From Xenopus tropicalis (taxonomy: Eukaryota > Chordata > Amphibia > Anura > Pipidae): a DNA stretch of 64,000 nt. The notes under the pieces were generated by a model. The model searched no databases, was not told the DNA's origin, and worked only from the letters and a program-made list of their open reading frames with translations. Of this stretch, positions 10,444 to 23,220 are shown piece after piece. The number at the start of each line of letters is the position of its first letter. Positions within the stretch are counted from its first letter, which is position 1. The position numbers were made by a program, and so were the translations under genes. The stretch is from assembly GCF_000004195.4 (NCBI RefSeq), contig NC_030678.2:37243701-37307700 (forward strand), given 5' to 3'.

Positions 10444-12597
10444 TTTTTTCTTAATCAGTCTTGCTGCTTACAACTGACTTACTGCTGTGCAGTGATTTCC
10501 CCAGTGTAACAAAATAAGTTTAACATAAGCTAACAATATGGAATGGCCACATGCTAAATAACATAAGTGAGCCACAATAATTAAACTAACACATTTGTGA
10601 AACAGATTTAATGTCATCTGTGGTTTATTTGATTTATATAAATATGATTATTTCACCTTTATATATGTAATGCAGACAAAAACAAAATGGTAAACATATA
10701 AATAATTGTGAAGATATAAGTATAACATTAAAACCCGCATTTTAAGTTGACCTATGGTTTTTGGGGCATGCTGCTAATAGTTTTCAAAGATGCTGAATAG
10801 CAGGCAAGGAGGACAGCTACAATCCTCACTCCTGTAATGCTAATGTCAGCATCACAATGAAGTTAATTTTCTTCTCGCAAGTGTCATGCTTTTCAAATGC
10901 AGGAAATGCTGAAAATTGCGATTTATCTATTATGCTGCAACGAGGTACATTCCAACTTCTCAGTTTAAATAGGCAATGTAGGGGGCTGCATGGTGACTTG
11001 TTGAAAACCCTTTGGACTCTATATAAATTCTGAACTTCTAAACTGATTGCTCTTTTGGAACCATAGTGTTATGGTAAGAGGATGAGATAAAATGGGAGAG
11101 ATGGGATCAAAGTAGGAGCCACATTGCAGTCCATTAGATTTCCAGCTTGTTGGTTACTCTGAAAAGAAATGGGGTTACATCTTTCTTAGTAAGTGAGTCT
11201 TATTAGGACTCATACTATCCAGTACTCTTGAGCATTTATGTTACTTAAATGGTATTTGAATGTTTCCATTTACCTACAGATGTTACAAGTCCCAACAGGT
11301 TGCTTTAATGAAAGACCATTGAGATTACTACATAAAAATTAATTAGCTCTAATAATGAGGAAAGTACCTTTTAGCTTATGGGAATTTGGGTCATCTCAGA
11401 TCAAAAACAACCAGAGTCTTCATCACCTAATTCTTTAGCAAGAGGATTATGGTAATGTACTGTGTGAGCAATAAGCAGAGCTCTGATACTTATGGATGAG
11501 GCTATAGAGAATCAACGGATCTGAAAAAACCTTGCATTGTCCTTACCCATTAAGAGCTCCTTAAAAATAAACTTTATGTTTCAATCAAAGGCTGAATATA
11601 AAGGAACACCAGGGCATGGTACCTCTAAATTACTTTCCTGTTGTATATGATACGCAAGATATTTACATATATTTGTTCACGTAACACCAGAGTTATACTG
11701 AGCTCCATAAAGTGGAATCTAATGGACTTGAGGAAATACAGTCTTAGGTTTAGGTCTTTATTGTTTGTATTTCTAAAAATAAAGCTACCCATACTGATGA
11801 CTTCACAGAGAGATTAACTACACAAAATGCAGAAAATGATACAAGTAAAAAAAAAAAAAAATTTCTAATGTATGAATCTCAATTTTCTTTGATGGGCAGT
11901 GAACTTTGGCATCCATTTTGAGAAATTTGCAGCGAATTCATGTCTGCCGAAAAATTTTGCCAGTTGTAAACCCTGCTGCACTGCACACTCAACCAAACTT
12001 TAATCAGTTGTTGCTGGACTACAAACCCCAGAATAATGTAACCAATAATGAAGGTTGAGGCATGCTGGGAGCTTAAGTCCAGGACATGAGGGTTGTATTC
12101 TTAAAGCAATTGCACAATTAAACGTTTCCCCAAATCTCCACAGCCCCACAGCCAGGGACTTCTTTAAAATGCAAAATATCCTTCAAAAGAATCCCAGCTG
12201 ATTTGTATAATTCTTGACAATACATACACCTTGTCAATACATAAGAGGCCTGGACTGCATACAGATCCAGAAAGTTCACTAATCTCTTTGGAAGAGGATG
12301 AATCTTTTCTGGTGTTGGCCATTAGGATGTGGTCAACTCACAGGGAAACAGTGCAAGTTAATTTTTCCAGTTTCCCACTTCACCCATTCCGAGATCTACA
12401 GTAGGTGTTGGTCAGTCAAATAGAAGGTTAATTACTTTTAGTCTTTGTTAATTAGTTATTATATTATTATTAGAAGCTGAGATAGTTGATATTATTTTAC
12501 ATTCATGGAAGGTTCTTCTGTTTTAGACCACGTCCATTGTAAAAATATATAAATATATAATGTACATTTCACTGCAAGAGGAACAATTTGTAATAAT
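10444..12597. other. Mostly unique non-coding sequence
   Basis: No gene supported. Near 12008-12087 an imperfect hairpin pairs 'ctggactacaaaccccag' with 'ctgggagcttaagtccag', a fragment of an inverted-repeat element. At 11890-11970 a decayed piece resembles the interior of the TAGTGATG MITEs. Confidence 0.45.
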
Positions 12598-12800
12598 TAG
12601 TGATGAGCAAATCTGCCCTGTTTTGCCGAAAAATTCATAAAACTTCGAATAAATCGGGAAACAGTGGAAAAATTAGAAAAATGCGGCTACTGCATAACTT
12701 TTTTGATGCACATTACTTTTTTAACGTGACCACAAATTTTGACGCAATCGTGATTTTTTTGACACTCAGTAAGTCATGAGCGAAAATTTTCTCAGACTGC
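12598..12800. mobile_element. Diverged TAGTGATG-family MITE
   Basis: Starts TAGTGATGAGCAAATCTGCCC and has 'gacgcaatcgtgatttttttg' in its body. The right end is weak, near 'gtcatgagcgaaaatt'. Confidence 0.5.
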
Positions 12801-13944
12801 ACAAAACATTCCAATTTGCATATAATTCATATACCCAATGAAGAACATGTAACCCCCACCCCCAGGCAAAAAATTCAATCTTTAAAAAGCCTCTTTGCAT
12901 TCTTTAAATACCCGCCAGTTTAAAACTGCAGCATCCGCTTAATCATTCCACATTCCTTTTCATCGCTCAATAGCTCTCCCCCACCTGCTTTTGGAATAAG
13001 CTTAGGTGTTTGATGTCGTAGCCATGCACACTTCAAATATTTAATAAAGTTACATTGAAAAAAATAACTATATGTAGAGGTCAAGTGGGAGGGGCAATGC
13101 GCACATGTTTGTTTGTAGGAGGAAACAAATGTGTGATGACATTGTAGGGAAAAATGGCCACTAATAACACACTGTAGAACAAGAGAACAAGGCAGTGGTG
13201 CAGGAAAATGTGATGGGGGGGGCAAAAATGATGCGGATTGGGTGGGGGACAGGCACTCTATGCGTATAGACTCTGAGGTAAATGTAGGTTTACGTGTCTT
13301 TTAAATACTAAGAATAAATGGTTTGCTGGTATTTTATTCTTTCATACTGAAATTCCTTTGAAATTAACTGTTTTTTCTTCTTCTTTTCTGCATATAATTT
13401 CAGGACCATATGCCCAGGAATGGTATTTTTGTAGTTTACCAAAATCTCAGCTGAATGGACCACTAAGGCGAATATAATTTAAATCAAGTAAGACAGGAGC
13501 TTGGTTTGATGTTTAAGCAAATAAACAACAGTGCGCATTTTAGTTCTGTTTTATTTGTCAGCTCAAAACAAGTTATGTATTTTTTTAAAATTACCGCTGT
13601 TAGTGTACTGAATACAACATGAGCTATATTTCCATTTGAATTTTGCATTAACAGTCCAACGGCAATATGATTTTTCAACGCTTATGTGTAATGAGGTCAC
13701 ATGGAGTTAATGAAACAGTATCACAAAGAGCGGTGCGCAGGGCACATAATTTGAAGTATTGTACAGTATTACAGACAATATAATGTATCTTAGGGTATGT
13801 ATTCTAGATTATCTTTTGGTAATAGAGTTACATAATTGAAATACGCTTATCCAATACAGATTAAGATATAGCTTAAATGATCGGCATATATGTAAATGAG
13901 GTCCCTGCATTAGAAGCTATATTTTATTATTCATTAAAAAGATA
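12801..13944. other. Non-coding sequence, nothing recognised
   Basis: AT-rich sequence. A 101-codon frame at 12920-13225 (minus) has no recognisable domain and is not called. Confidence 0.45.
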
Positions 13945-13946
13945 TA

Positions 13947-14274
13947 CAGGTATAGGACCCATCATCCAGAATGCTCGGGACCAAGGGTATTCCAGATAAG
14001 GGTTCTTTCCGTAATTTGGATCTCAATACCTTAAGTCTACAAAAAAATCAATAAAACATTTATTAAACCCAATAGGATAGTTTTGCACCCAATAAGGATT
14101 ATTTATATCTTAGTTGGAATCAATTACAAGGTATTGTTTTATTTCTACAGAGAAAAAGGAAATCAGTTTTAAAATTCTGAATTGTTTGGTTAAAATGGAG
14201 TCTATGGGAGAAGGGCTTTTTGTTATTCGGAGCTTTCTGGATAGTGGGTTACCGGATAAGGGGTCCGATACCTG
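13947..14274. mobile_element. CAGGTATGGGA-family MITE
   Basis: Inverted ends CAGGTATAGGACCCATCATCC and GGGGTCCGATACCTG, flanked by TA on both sides. The interior has 'agaatgctcgggacc', 'taagtctac' and 'gtttctggatagtgggtt'-like phrases shared with the copies at 46094 and 57344. This is one of the commonest Xenopus short elements by recognition. The superfamily is left open. A 146-codon frame starting at 14114 overlaps the element and its right flank and is not a gene. Confidence 0.8.
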
Positions 14275-14276
14275 TA

Positions 14277-17231
14277 TTGTGTTTCTTAGACCTTCTTTTA
14301 TGCAGGTTTTTGGTAATAAATTATACATTTCCCACAAATATTTGCAAGACCTTGCAACTATAGCATCCCTTCCCAGGTTTTCTGTCTGTGATTGCCCACG
14401 TTCAAAGGCAAAAAAATCTAAATTTAAAGGTGCAATGGTGAGTACCACTTCCAGGTCTTCCTTTTATAAAGTGTTCTGTTTTAAGAGTTCTTCCTTTGGA
14501 CTAAAACAACAGAATATATTGAATAATGATGAAAACGAAAAGAATGCACACTAGTAACGTTTTTGTTTTGCTGTGGTCTTTAAATCTATTAAACTGTATT
14601 TCAAGATGTGGCGGAATGCTGGGACTAAACATGGGCAATATTTTCAGTATATATACACCAACAAATGATGCTTGCACTCTCTGAGGTAACAATCATCTGT
14701 TTGTTAGTACAGGGTTTCCCTTCAGGTAATACAACTTGCTAATGAATCTGAATGACTGAATGATGATTTCTAAATCTGAGACAGGGCAGTGCCCTGTGAT
14801 CCACCCTGTGATTAAAAGATTTTTATTAAAGCTTTTATGAACAGATAATAACATTAATTTAAATAGAATATAACATAATAACCTGCAATTAATGGTAAAT
14901 TTGCAATGGACAGTTGTTCACAGTATCCTCTTTAGCAATGCTTGCCAAAGTTATTCAAAGTACCTCCCTGGGCTATCTAACATGCCAGCTACCCAACCCA
15001 AAGGAGACAGATGGGCAAGTGAAACCAAGCAAACATGCTACCCCCTTGCGGGACTTCTAACCACATCAAGCTTATATCAATACCAGTTGACTGGTACAGT
15101 AGAATGAATTGTGAGAAACCTAGCATAAAGAAAATTGCAAAGGTAGGAATGGGTGGGAGAGGTAGCTCCAGCTAAACTCCAGGTTGCTGCTGTTGCTTAG
15201 GGTTAGAACTAGGGATTAGAGAAGAGGCATGTGCCTAGGGTGAGCAATCGTGGGGGGCACAAGGCGCAAAGTTCTTCTGTACACCTTGTCCGGGACCTTA
15301 TCCCCCCACTGCCCATCCTCACTTGGCTCCAGTCTTCAGAAGGCATGCATGTGTATGCCTGCTTCTCACTGGACCCCATTCTTGTTAGTTGTCAGCTTGG
15401 TTGCCTATGGCCCACCACTACAGTTGCTGCTTTCTCTCACTCCATGTTAACTCATACAACCGCTGTCACTTCCTAACATTCCTAGCCCTGTCATTTGCCT
15501 CCTCCTTGAAGGCTCTGCTGCTAGTATGTAGCCCCCTTATTCCTTCCAATCTTCATTTATACCCTCCCCATTTTATTAAGATTTTTTAAAAATACATTTC
15601 CTATAGATGTTGTAAGAGACCATTGCTTTTTTAGCCTTTGAAATCAAAGAGGGTACTCTTTTTCCCCTAACTGCAGAATTTTGCAAGCAAATACCATTTT
15701 TTGGCTACTTGAGAGACTGAGACACACAATTTGAAGCTGCTGAAACATGCATATCACACATCTAATCAGCAATAGAAGGCCTTTTGCTTAGAGCAATTTG
15801 TCATCAGATAGACATGGATTGTGATGGATGATACGACACCTGTGAGTTTGCTTCTACAGCTAGACACCCAAGAGTTACAAGTTTCTACAAACATCAATAT
15901 ATTTGTTACACAGGGGATTTCATAAGGTGATTTGAATGCATAATTTCTTTTATTGTGCCATGTCATTCACGTATTGTATATCCATAGTGGGGGGCAAAAT
16001 AAAACACTATATTCTGTAGGTTTAAGGACACATTTTACAAAGAAAAAAAATGTTTATTTTTCTACAGAACTAATAGATATATTTAATAAAGTAACTCATG
16101 CTCTCAAACCAAGTTGATATTAAATCTGCAGAAAAAGTAACATTTTATTATGCAATCCCTTTCTTCTAAAACGCCAGGTTGAAGACTAATGAAAATCACA
16201 AATTGAAAAGGTCTAGGTGAACACTGGCAGAAATAAAACTGATTTTTTTTCTTTAACTTGCAGTATATTTGGATTTGCAGAGTGCAATAACCACTGAAAT
16301 GCTGAGCAGGCAAATTAGATTTATATGAGAACTTTTCACAGAGACTAATAAACATTAGGACTGCTTTTTGAGAGTAAATGGCGAATGCCTAAAAGAGCAA
16401 GAAAATTAAAGGTTAATATCCATCTATATTTAAAGTAAGTCAAATACTATTTCTGTTTCAAAGGTGAGAAAAGGAATTATGAACTGTAATTCTTCTGTAT
16501 ATAATATTTTCTCCATACTACATTGTGAAATACACATTACAAAAAAATAATCATACATTTAGTGAAATATAACTTTCTTTCTAATTGGATTAATTGTGTT
16601 AATTATTATTGGATTTTTTTGCAATGCTAAACTTAAGCTGGTCATACATGGGGAAACATCGAAAACACATAATTGCTGCTTTGATCACTAGGACAAAGTT
16701 TGGATTAAACGGGGTCAAGTCATGTAACAAGTCATGCAGGCCTGTCCATTGAGAACCATATCCATGTCCAATACAGCCATTGTTTTGAATTCATACACAG
16801 GCCGCTGACCTGACCAAAAGCAGCCAAGTTGGCAGCCAGTATCTTCCTTTATGGCAGATGCTCAGACTTCATGCTTTGAGATTATGTTACTGTGAATGAA
16901 GATCTCAACACATGTAACATATTTATACCTGCTGCCAATACTTTACTGGATGAAGTAAATGCTGAACAATATTTATGTGTCATTAGTCTTTAATGGGATT
17001 CTGTTGTGATTTTTATGGTATAGTTTTTATTACTGAATGACACTGCGTATATTGCAAATAATTAATTCTATTATTAAGGTTTCAACAAATGTATTCACAA
17101 TGCATTCAGAAGAAGCCAGGACTTCACAATGGAGCTGCTTTCAGATAAACTATTGTTTCTCCTACTTGAGGAGTCATGACTTGGGTGAGCCTGACTTTTA
17201 CTACTGAGTGCTATTTTCATATCTACCACTA
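14277..17231. other. Mostly unique non-coding sequence
   Basis: No exon or RNA gene was identified. The sequence near 15186-15290 ('gtgcctagggtgagcaatc') may be a decayed hAT fragment. The two overlapping frames at 15231-15476 have no domain support. Confidence 0.4.
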
Positions 17232-17550
17232 GGGGAATGGGAGCATTTTTTTTAGCAATACAGGTGTTAGAGAGCTGTTCTCTTGTTACCTCCCCATTGT
17301 TCTGATTGGCTGCTGGGGGTTATATTACTCCAACTTGCAATGCAGCAATAAAGAGTAGACTACAGAGTAGAGTCACATGGCTGAGGGCACCTGGAAAACT
17401 AAAAATATTGCAAGCCCCACATCATATTTCAAAATTAAATATAAAAGTATCTGTTTGCTCTTTTGAAAAATTTCAATGCAGAATTATGGCAGAGAAGCTC
17501 TAGTAACTGATTTGTAAAAAAAAAGTTTTCCCATGACATAATCCCTTTAA
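17232..17550 (-). mobile_element. T2-like element, one clear end
   Basis: On the minus strand it begins TTAAAGGGATTATGTCATGG (TTAA at 17547-17550) and contains 'tgatttgcagtgcagc'-type and 'tgcaagttggagtaatata' phrases. It matches my memory of a common Xenopus TTAAAGGGATACTGTCATGG element. The distal end, near 17232, is decayed. Confidence 0.5.
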
Positions 17551-18513
17551 CAGGCCAAGTCTGAAACAGCGACACTAGTACTGAAGGTCAGTTACTAGAC
17601 ATTGATTTCAGTAATGCAGAAGCTGCATAAAATTATCTTATATGGGGTATGAAGACTTTGAAATACTGGATGGGACTTTCTTCAGATTTCTGACATTGAA
17701 TCTTGGCTCTCTAACAAAAGAGCCAAACTATGCATGTGTTTCATATTGTAAACAGTTTAATTTCAATAAAAATAACATTCCCAGAGGGGATTTTTAAGAA
17801 AAGCAGGCTAAATGTTGGTATAAAATGTGGGAAAACACAGTTTAAGATATGGAAAAAGGAACCTAATGAAATTCATTGTAAATAGTGGATCCGCAAAAAA
17901 AGGGTGCAAAATGTGTTTAAAACGTAAATGGCAGCAATGTAAGAATGGAGTTTGACTATATAGCCTTGGAAGTGAGCCCCCCTTGGAGAAAAGGCAATAT
18001 GTAGCCACATCTCCAGTTGAGCTTAAAAAAATGAATGCCTCTACAAGAACCGGTAACAATCACACATTGTTGGCTTTACCGCCTGTGCAATTTCTAGCTT
18101 GAGGTTGGCAAAACACTCAAAAATACACCTCCACAGAGTAATGCTCAAAATCGTAATTGCAAAGTGTGTGAAGCTGACATATTTATAATATCATTATGAA
18201 TGCTAGTATTTCATGTATCTTGCCAAACAAGCAGAATAGCAGCCCCCACACAAATTAGTAAAAGCAAATATGAAGGATGTGTTTGTTGTTTATTAAATTT
18301 ATGCTACGTCTGAGCCATGTTAATACAGATAACAAGTCAAGGAAAGTAAAATAAACCTTACTTAACAGTCAGTTATTTCTCTATCCCCTTCTGGAACATT
18401 GCACATACATACATTGCCTGGTTATCTGACTATGATAAAGGCTGTATGCAATGCATTCCAGTGAGACCATTATCTCTGAATGTGGGCAAGTTTTACTTAA
18501 GGTTGCCTTACAC
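17551..18513. other. Non-coding sequence, nothing recognised
   Basis: No exon, RNA gene or repeat terminus was recognised. Confidence 0.4.
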
Positions 18514-18570
18514 CAGGGATCCCCAACCTTTCTTACTTGTGAGCCACAGTCAAATGTAAAAAGACATTTT
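18514..18570. mobile_element. hAT-like terminus fragment
   Basis: The phrase CAGGGATCCCCAACC, followed by 'gtgagccac', is a typical hAT-type end seen in many vertebrates. The opposite end was not found. Confidence 0.4.
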
Positions 18571-20829
18571 GTACGAATATTTCGGTGCATGTACAGTATG
18601 GCCAGCTTTACTTTTGTGATGTCTTCTTGATAATGATGTCTCATTGTCTGAAATAACCAAGTTCAAACAACAAACTACTGTTTCCCTTTGAATTAAATAT
18701 TTTACAGACTATTCAGATCTCACATATAAAAGGAACAAATATCTTTTCTAGAACAAGGAAAGGAAAAGGGAGTCTTCACATAATGTTTAGAAATACATTC
18801 TACAATGGCTAATTAATTAGCAGCTGAATAATGCATTCTCTACTTGATTGTTAAAATGATGATTGCTGAGGCATAAGAATACAATACATTGTGCGGCAAG
18901 TGAGGACAAAATCAAAATTTGGAGTGTGGATGAATAAAAAAGGTAGATTAATAAAGTACTTTTTTGCAAAAGAAAAGTACATGGAGAAGTAATCTAGCAT
19001 ATGCTGCTGTGTGGGGTAATTAATAATGATTTTAAAACCATGTAGTGAACATACAGTATATGCTTCTTTTTCCTATAAATTGTCATACGAGTGGTCTGTG
19101 GTCTTTTTAAGAGGATAAAAATCCAATACAACCACATCTGGGCAGACCACACAAAACCTATAGATTTCTGATGAATGGTTTGTGAAGATGGCCATCCACT
19201 GCCCTGCGGGTAGATGAACATCCCCAGTTTTCTTTTGCACTGTCAACCTCAGTTAACTCAGTTAACCTGAAATAAAAGCTTTTTTAAGGAAATACGCAAG
19301 ATATGTTCCAATTCTAAGCATGTGAAACTGATAATAGGGGTAACAACTTTTCAACCTTATTGGCAACCGCCCCTATAACAGATATCTAATGCCAAAAAAA
19401 CCCTGCATCATTTAAACCTGCAGACAACTTTGCTCGACTTTAGAAAGCTGAAGCAATGATTAGGCTTTCCACTGGCGATTCCTATTGTTGGCGGTGTAGA
19501 GGCACTTCAGAGCAGTTAATTGCCTGTGGTAGCAGAGATTTATTGCGGGCAACTACCTTGCTCTGGGGGACATTAGCTTTAGAGTCATTAAACAAGATTT
19601 TCTTATTTGAAGAACAATGGGTGCTACTTATCCACCATCCTTGTAATATAGACAAAGGTATAGACAATGGGAATGAAATCCATTGTGAACTGTATATAAT
19701 GTGATACATATACCATAATCATTTTGTGTAAAAAATAAGTACTTTTGTGTTTAATAAATGTTTTCCATAATTCACCAGCTGAAAGCTACCGAGATCACGT
19801 AGAAGTCAATGGCTAATGTCCCTTTCCTGGAGGATCCTTCTTTTGCTTCAAAACTTCAGAAGTTTCAGATTTTTGACGTTGGCTTTTTGTGGGACAATTC
19901 AAAAAATTAAAGGTTTCACTGTGACCATTAAATGTCGGTTTTGTGACTTTTCTGCAACTTTTTCCTGCACAGAATTTTTCAGTTCAGACTTTTAAGTAAT
20001 TGTGAGACATCTGTGGAAAAGAGTTTATTTTAATTTTTAAAAATAAAAAAAAAATGAGAAATGATAGAGTTTTAGTAGATATGCCCCTAAGACATTCTGT
20101 GCATTACGTTACTAATAATGTCCCTAACAGCTAATATAGTAGTCCTTGTGAAAAATGTTTAATGAAGCAGTAGAATTCTTAAAGAGTCAAATAAAAGTAC
20201 CCCCAAGTATCTACAGCACTATTTACATTTAAATGTATTTTTTAATTTTCTTACTTTCTTTGATTTTTTAATTCAAAGAATAAAAAATGTTAAACCATAT
20301 TTATATACAAAGTACATTTTCTTTTTAATTTGTAACCACCACGAGTGTCATAGCTGTGCTATCAAATATATATTATTAAAAAATATATCTTTTATTTCAG
20401 TCGATAAAAGCTCAATAGCTGCCTCAGTAGATAAAATCAAGATCTTTTCCTTAGGGATAACAAGCACATATTTCTTAAGATGATAGCACTTTTGTGCAGT
20501 TATACTGCTTGATCTTTGACCTTGTAACAAAAACAAGCCTGCTAGTATTATTTTATAGCATCACCAGACTTATTAAAATGTGTTTCAAGAAAATAATAAA
20601 GTGCAGTAAGTCCACAGCATTGCAGACTTCAGCAGGCTAGAACAAAACTTATATTTCTTTTCACCTTTTAATATGCATCTGAAACAGCTATGACATGGTA
20701 GAAATCTCTATTCAGTATGGACTGTTTCTTTAATTTAACCAATGAAATTCAATAACCTGACTTTTTTTAGACGTAACTTTCAATAAAAACTGCCCTCCCT
20801 TTTCTAACCACTGCCAATAAGGTCATGTT
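18571..20829. other. Non-coding sequence, nothing recognised
   Basis: AT-rich sequence. The overlapping opposite-strand frames at 19456-19709 have no domain support. Confidence 0.4.
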
Positions 20830-21200
20830 AAGGTGGAGAAACCATCCCTAAACAGAGGCGGGAGCCCTCAACACCACCTGTCTGCTACATACAATACTGC
20901 TCGAACAGCTGTACCCCAGCGGTTTCAGAACTCTTCACACATCCATTCATGCAACTTCACAAGTAACAACTGTCTCTATGAGTTGCATGATACCTTGGTA
21001 ATCCTATCACAGTAATCCCACAGCATTCACACATCCGTTTCAGGTGTCACCTCTCTGAAGAGTTACAATGTGCCGTTGTGATTGGATTAGTGAAGAGTTT
21101 ATGTGCTGAGGACTTCCCATACCAGATGACATACCAGTTGAAGCGAAGATGATTACTCAGCAAGTCCAGTTGCTCTAGACTTACTTATACTAGATAAACC
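20830..21200 (+). mobile_element. Penelope-like retroelement 3' tail, decayed ribozyme region
   Basis: Plus-strand phrases 'ggtgtcacctctctgaagag', 'tgtgattggattagtgaag', 'gaggacttcccatacca' and 'caagtccagttgctctagac' match, in reverse orientation, the fragment at 4561-4790. The hammerhead-like region near 21133-21160 is shortened: the core reads CGAAGA and GAAAC is missing. Confidence 0.55.
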
Positions 21201-21239
21201 TCTTCACAATTTTAGCTTCATGTTGTATGTATAAATTTA

Positions 21240-21496
21240 TTTTTAAAACTCTTTAAAGCTAATATCCTTCTTAATGACTGGAGCCCAAAACTGCACTGCA
21301 TACTCAAGGTATGGCCTTATCAGGGAAGCAAAATTATGTTTTTATTCTTCAAGGTAATGCCCTTTTTTAATGCAAGACAGTACTTTATTTGCTATAGTAG
21401 ACACTGATTGACACTGCCTAGAGTTACACGGTTTGTTATCCACAAAAATCCCCAGATAATTCTCAATTGAAGATGCCGCAAACACACTATCATTAA
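21240..21496 (-). mobile_element. CR1-like LINE fragment, part 1 of 2
   Basis: The phrases 'aatatccttcttaatgactg', 'gagcccaaaactgcactgc' and 'gttatccacaaaaatcccc' are shared with the fragment at 36541-36700. There the reverse translation shows the C-terminal part of a LINE reverse transcriptase. The fragment is on the minus strand and is cut by the MITE that follows. Confidence 0.6.
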
Positions 21497-21992
21497 GGAG
21501 GAGGTTTATCAATCCACAAATGCTCCGAATGCGGCCGAATGCGTTTTTTTCGTAATGATCATTGTTTTTGCGACAATTTCATCGCCAGCACGACTTTTTC
21601 ATCGCCATCGCAACTTTTTCGTAATTTGCAATAAAATTTTGTGACAAATTCGTATTGTCATGCCGTGTACAAAAGTTTCGGATTCATTCAAGCTTCGGTA
21701 TTGTGACTTTCCTTGGGCCAGGTTGGAGCTGCAGAGTGCCATTTATTCCTATGGGAGGCCTCCAAAATCATGCACAGAAGGAACAAAGTCGGAAAGGTTT
21801 TCCTGCCGTTTACACTCGTTCAATACGAAAAAGTTGCGACGGCGACGAAAAAGTGGCGAAAGATATGAAAAAGTCGCATAAGATACAAAAAAGTTGCATA
21901 AGATACGAAAAAGTCGCAACGGCGCTGAAAAAGTCGCAATCTTCAGAAATTATCGTATCCAATTCGAATTCGTGTCTTAATAAATCTGCCCC
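21497..21992. mobile_element. Harbinger-like MITE inserted in LINE
   Basis: Ends GGAGGAGGTTTATCAA and TTAATAAATCTGCCCC, flanked by TAA on both sides (21494-21496, 21993-21995). The body is made of 'gcgacgaaaaagt' repeats. The sequence before and after it joins into one LINE fragment. Confidence 0.75.
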
Positions 21993-21995
21993 TAA

Positions 21996-22210
21996 GTGTA
22001 TAGCTTGCATTTGTGTTATACCTACCAAAGTACAATCTCATTTGATGAATTTTCTGCCAAATATTTCCATTTATTTAAATAACTCTGCAAATTGGCAGCA
22101 TCCTATATGTAAATTCTATGTTTTAAAGTTTTTGGCCAGTTTAATATAGACCAAACTGGGTTGATCAGAAGAAATCTTTGCTTACTGATACATATTACAT
22201 GTGTAACAAA
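21996..22210 (-). mobile_element. CR1-like LINE fragment, part 2 of 2
   Basis: Continues the LINE after the MITE with 'tacctaccaaagtacaatctc', comparable to 'ttctaccaaagtgcatatc' at about 36755-36775 in the other copy. This supports one ancestral LINE fragment split by the MITE. Confidence 0.55.
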
Positions 22211-23160
22211 AGGATCATTTTCACAATTTGTCAAATTTTGATAAATCAGCCCCAGATGTTATCACGCACAGGTTCAGTAACTCATATCCAGCCTATGGTC
22301 CAGAATGCACTCAGTTATTATAATAACTACATTTATTTTTTATGAAAAGATTCATGGCAAGCATATCTAAATATGCATAATGCTGGAATAAGTGCCTGGA
22401 TATTAGTTGCAAAAACATAACAGCCTTATGAATATCATATTTTCAATTACCAGAGCCAAAGAAAAATTAAAATAGTTAATGATGCCTAAAAGATTATCAA
22501 CTTGACACTCAACCTTAGTTTCTTATGACATAGGAGTCTGTAGTAAAAACCATTTCGCATTCAGATGAATTCTATCTATTAGTAGCTCAGTACTGTACAA
22601 TAAAAAACAAGATTTTCTTACATCTATAATTCTATTTTTTCAGCAACTTCTATAGTAAAACTAGGGGGAGCAGTGGGACAGCATTATTATTGGGTTTACA
22701 CGCACTTTAAAGAAACTGTGACTAATTCAGTTCTATGAGGGGTTTCTTACCTTTTTTAAAAATGAATTGCTATGACATTAGGACATTTTCTTCAAACTGT
22801 TTTAGAAGTGTGGTTTACATTGTTGAATATACTTAATATCTGCATCTGTTGTGAATCCGGGTGCTTTCTTGCTGCAAAAAAAATTGAATATTCTGTAATG
22901 TGTGTTTTTCCTTGTTACTATATTAAAAATATACATTTATAATAAAGGTTGTATTTGTGGTTGAAAACCATCTGTTAACTGACTGTAAAAGTTTTTATTA
23001 TATACTTATTAGGGCTAAATCTAAATAAACTGTATTTAGTCACTAATTTTGAGCGTGTTTACAACGCATCCAGCTTTTTCAGACAATTTTTTCACATTGT
23101 TTTTTGTAAAAGACAAATAATGTTTTACCCAAAAGATTAAACATTTAAACACAAGTGACT
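22211..23160. other. Non-coding sequence, nothing recognised
   Basis: Near 22237 'gataaatcagcccca' resembles a single Harbinger-like MITE end. No gene is supported. Confidence 0.4.
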
Positions 23161-23220
23161 ATGAAGATTTTCATTCATCCAGGTCATGGTATATCTCTTC
23201 AGAGAGGTGACACTGTCAAC
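23161..23220 (-). mobile_element. Short Penelope-like tail fragment
   Basis: The minus strand reads 'gtgtcacctctctgaagag' and then 'ataccatgacctggatgaat' and 'gaaaatcttcat'. The second phrase recurs at 48100-48135 next to a hammerhead-like motif. Confidence 0.45.

Noticed and set aside
14114..14554. Plus-strand frame of 146 codons
   Set aside because: Its first third lies in a CAGGTATGGGA MITE. There is no recognisable domain and an overlapping opposite frame exists.
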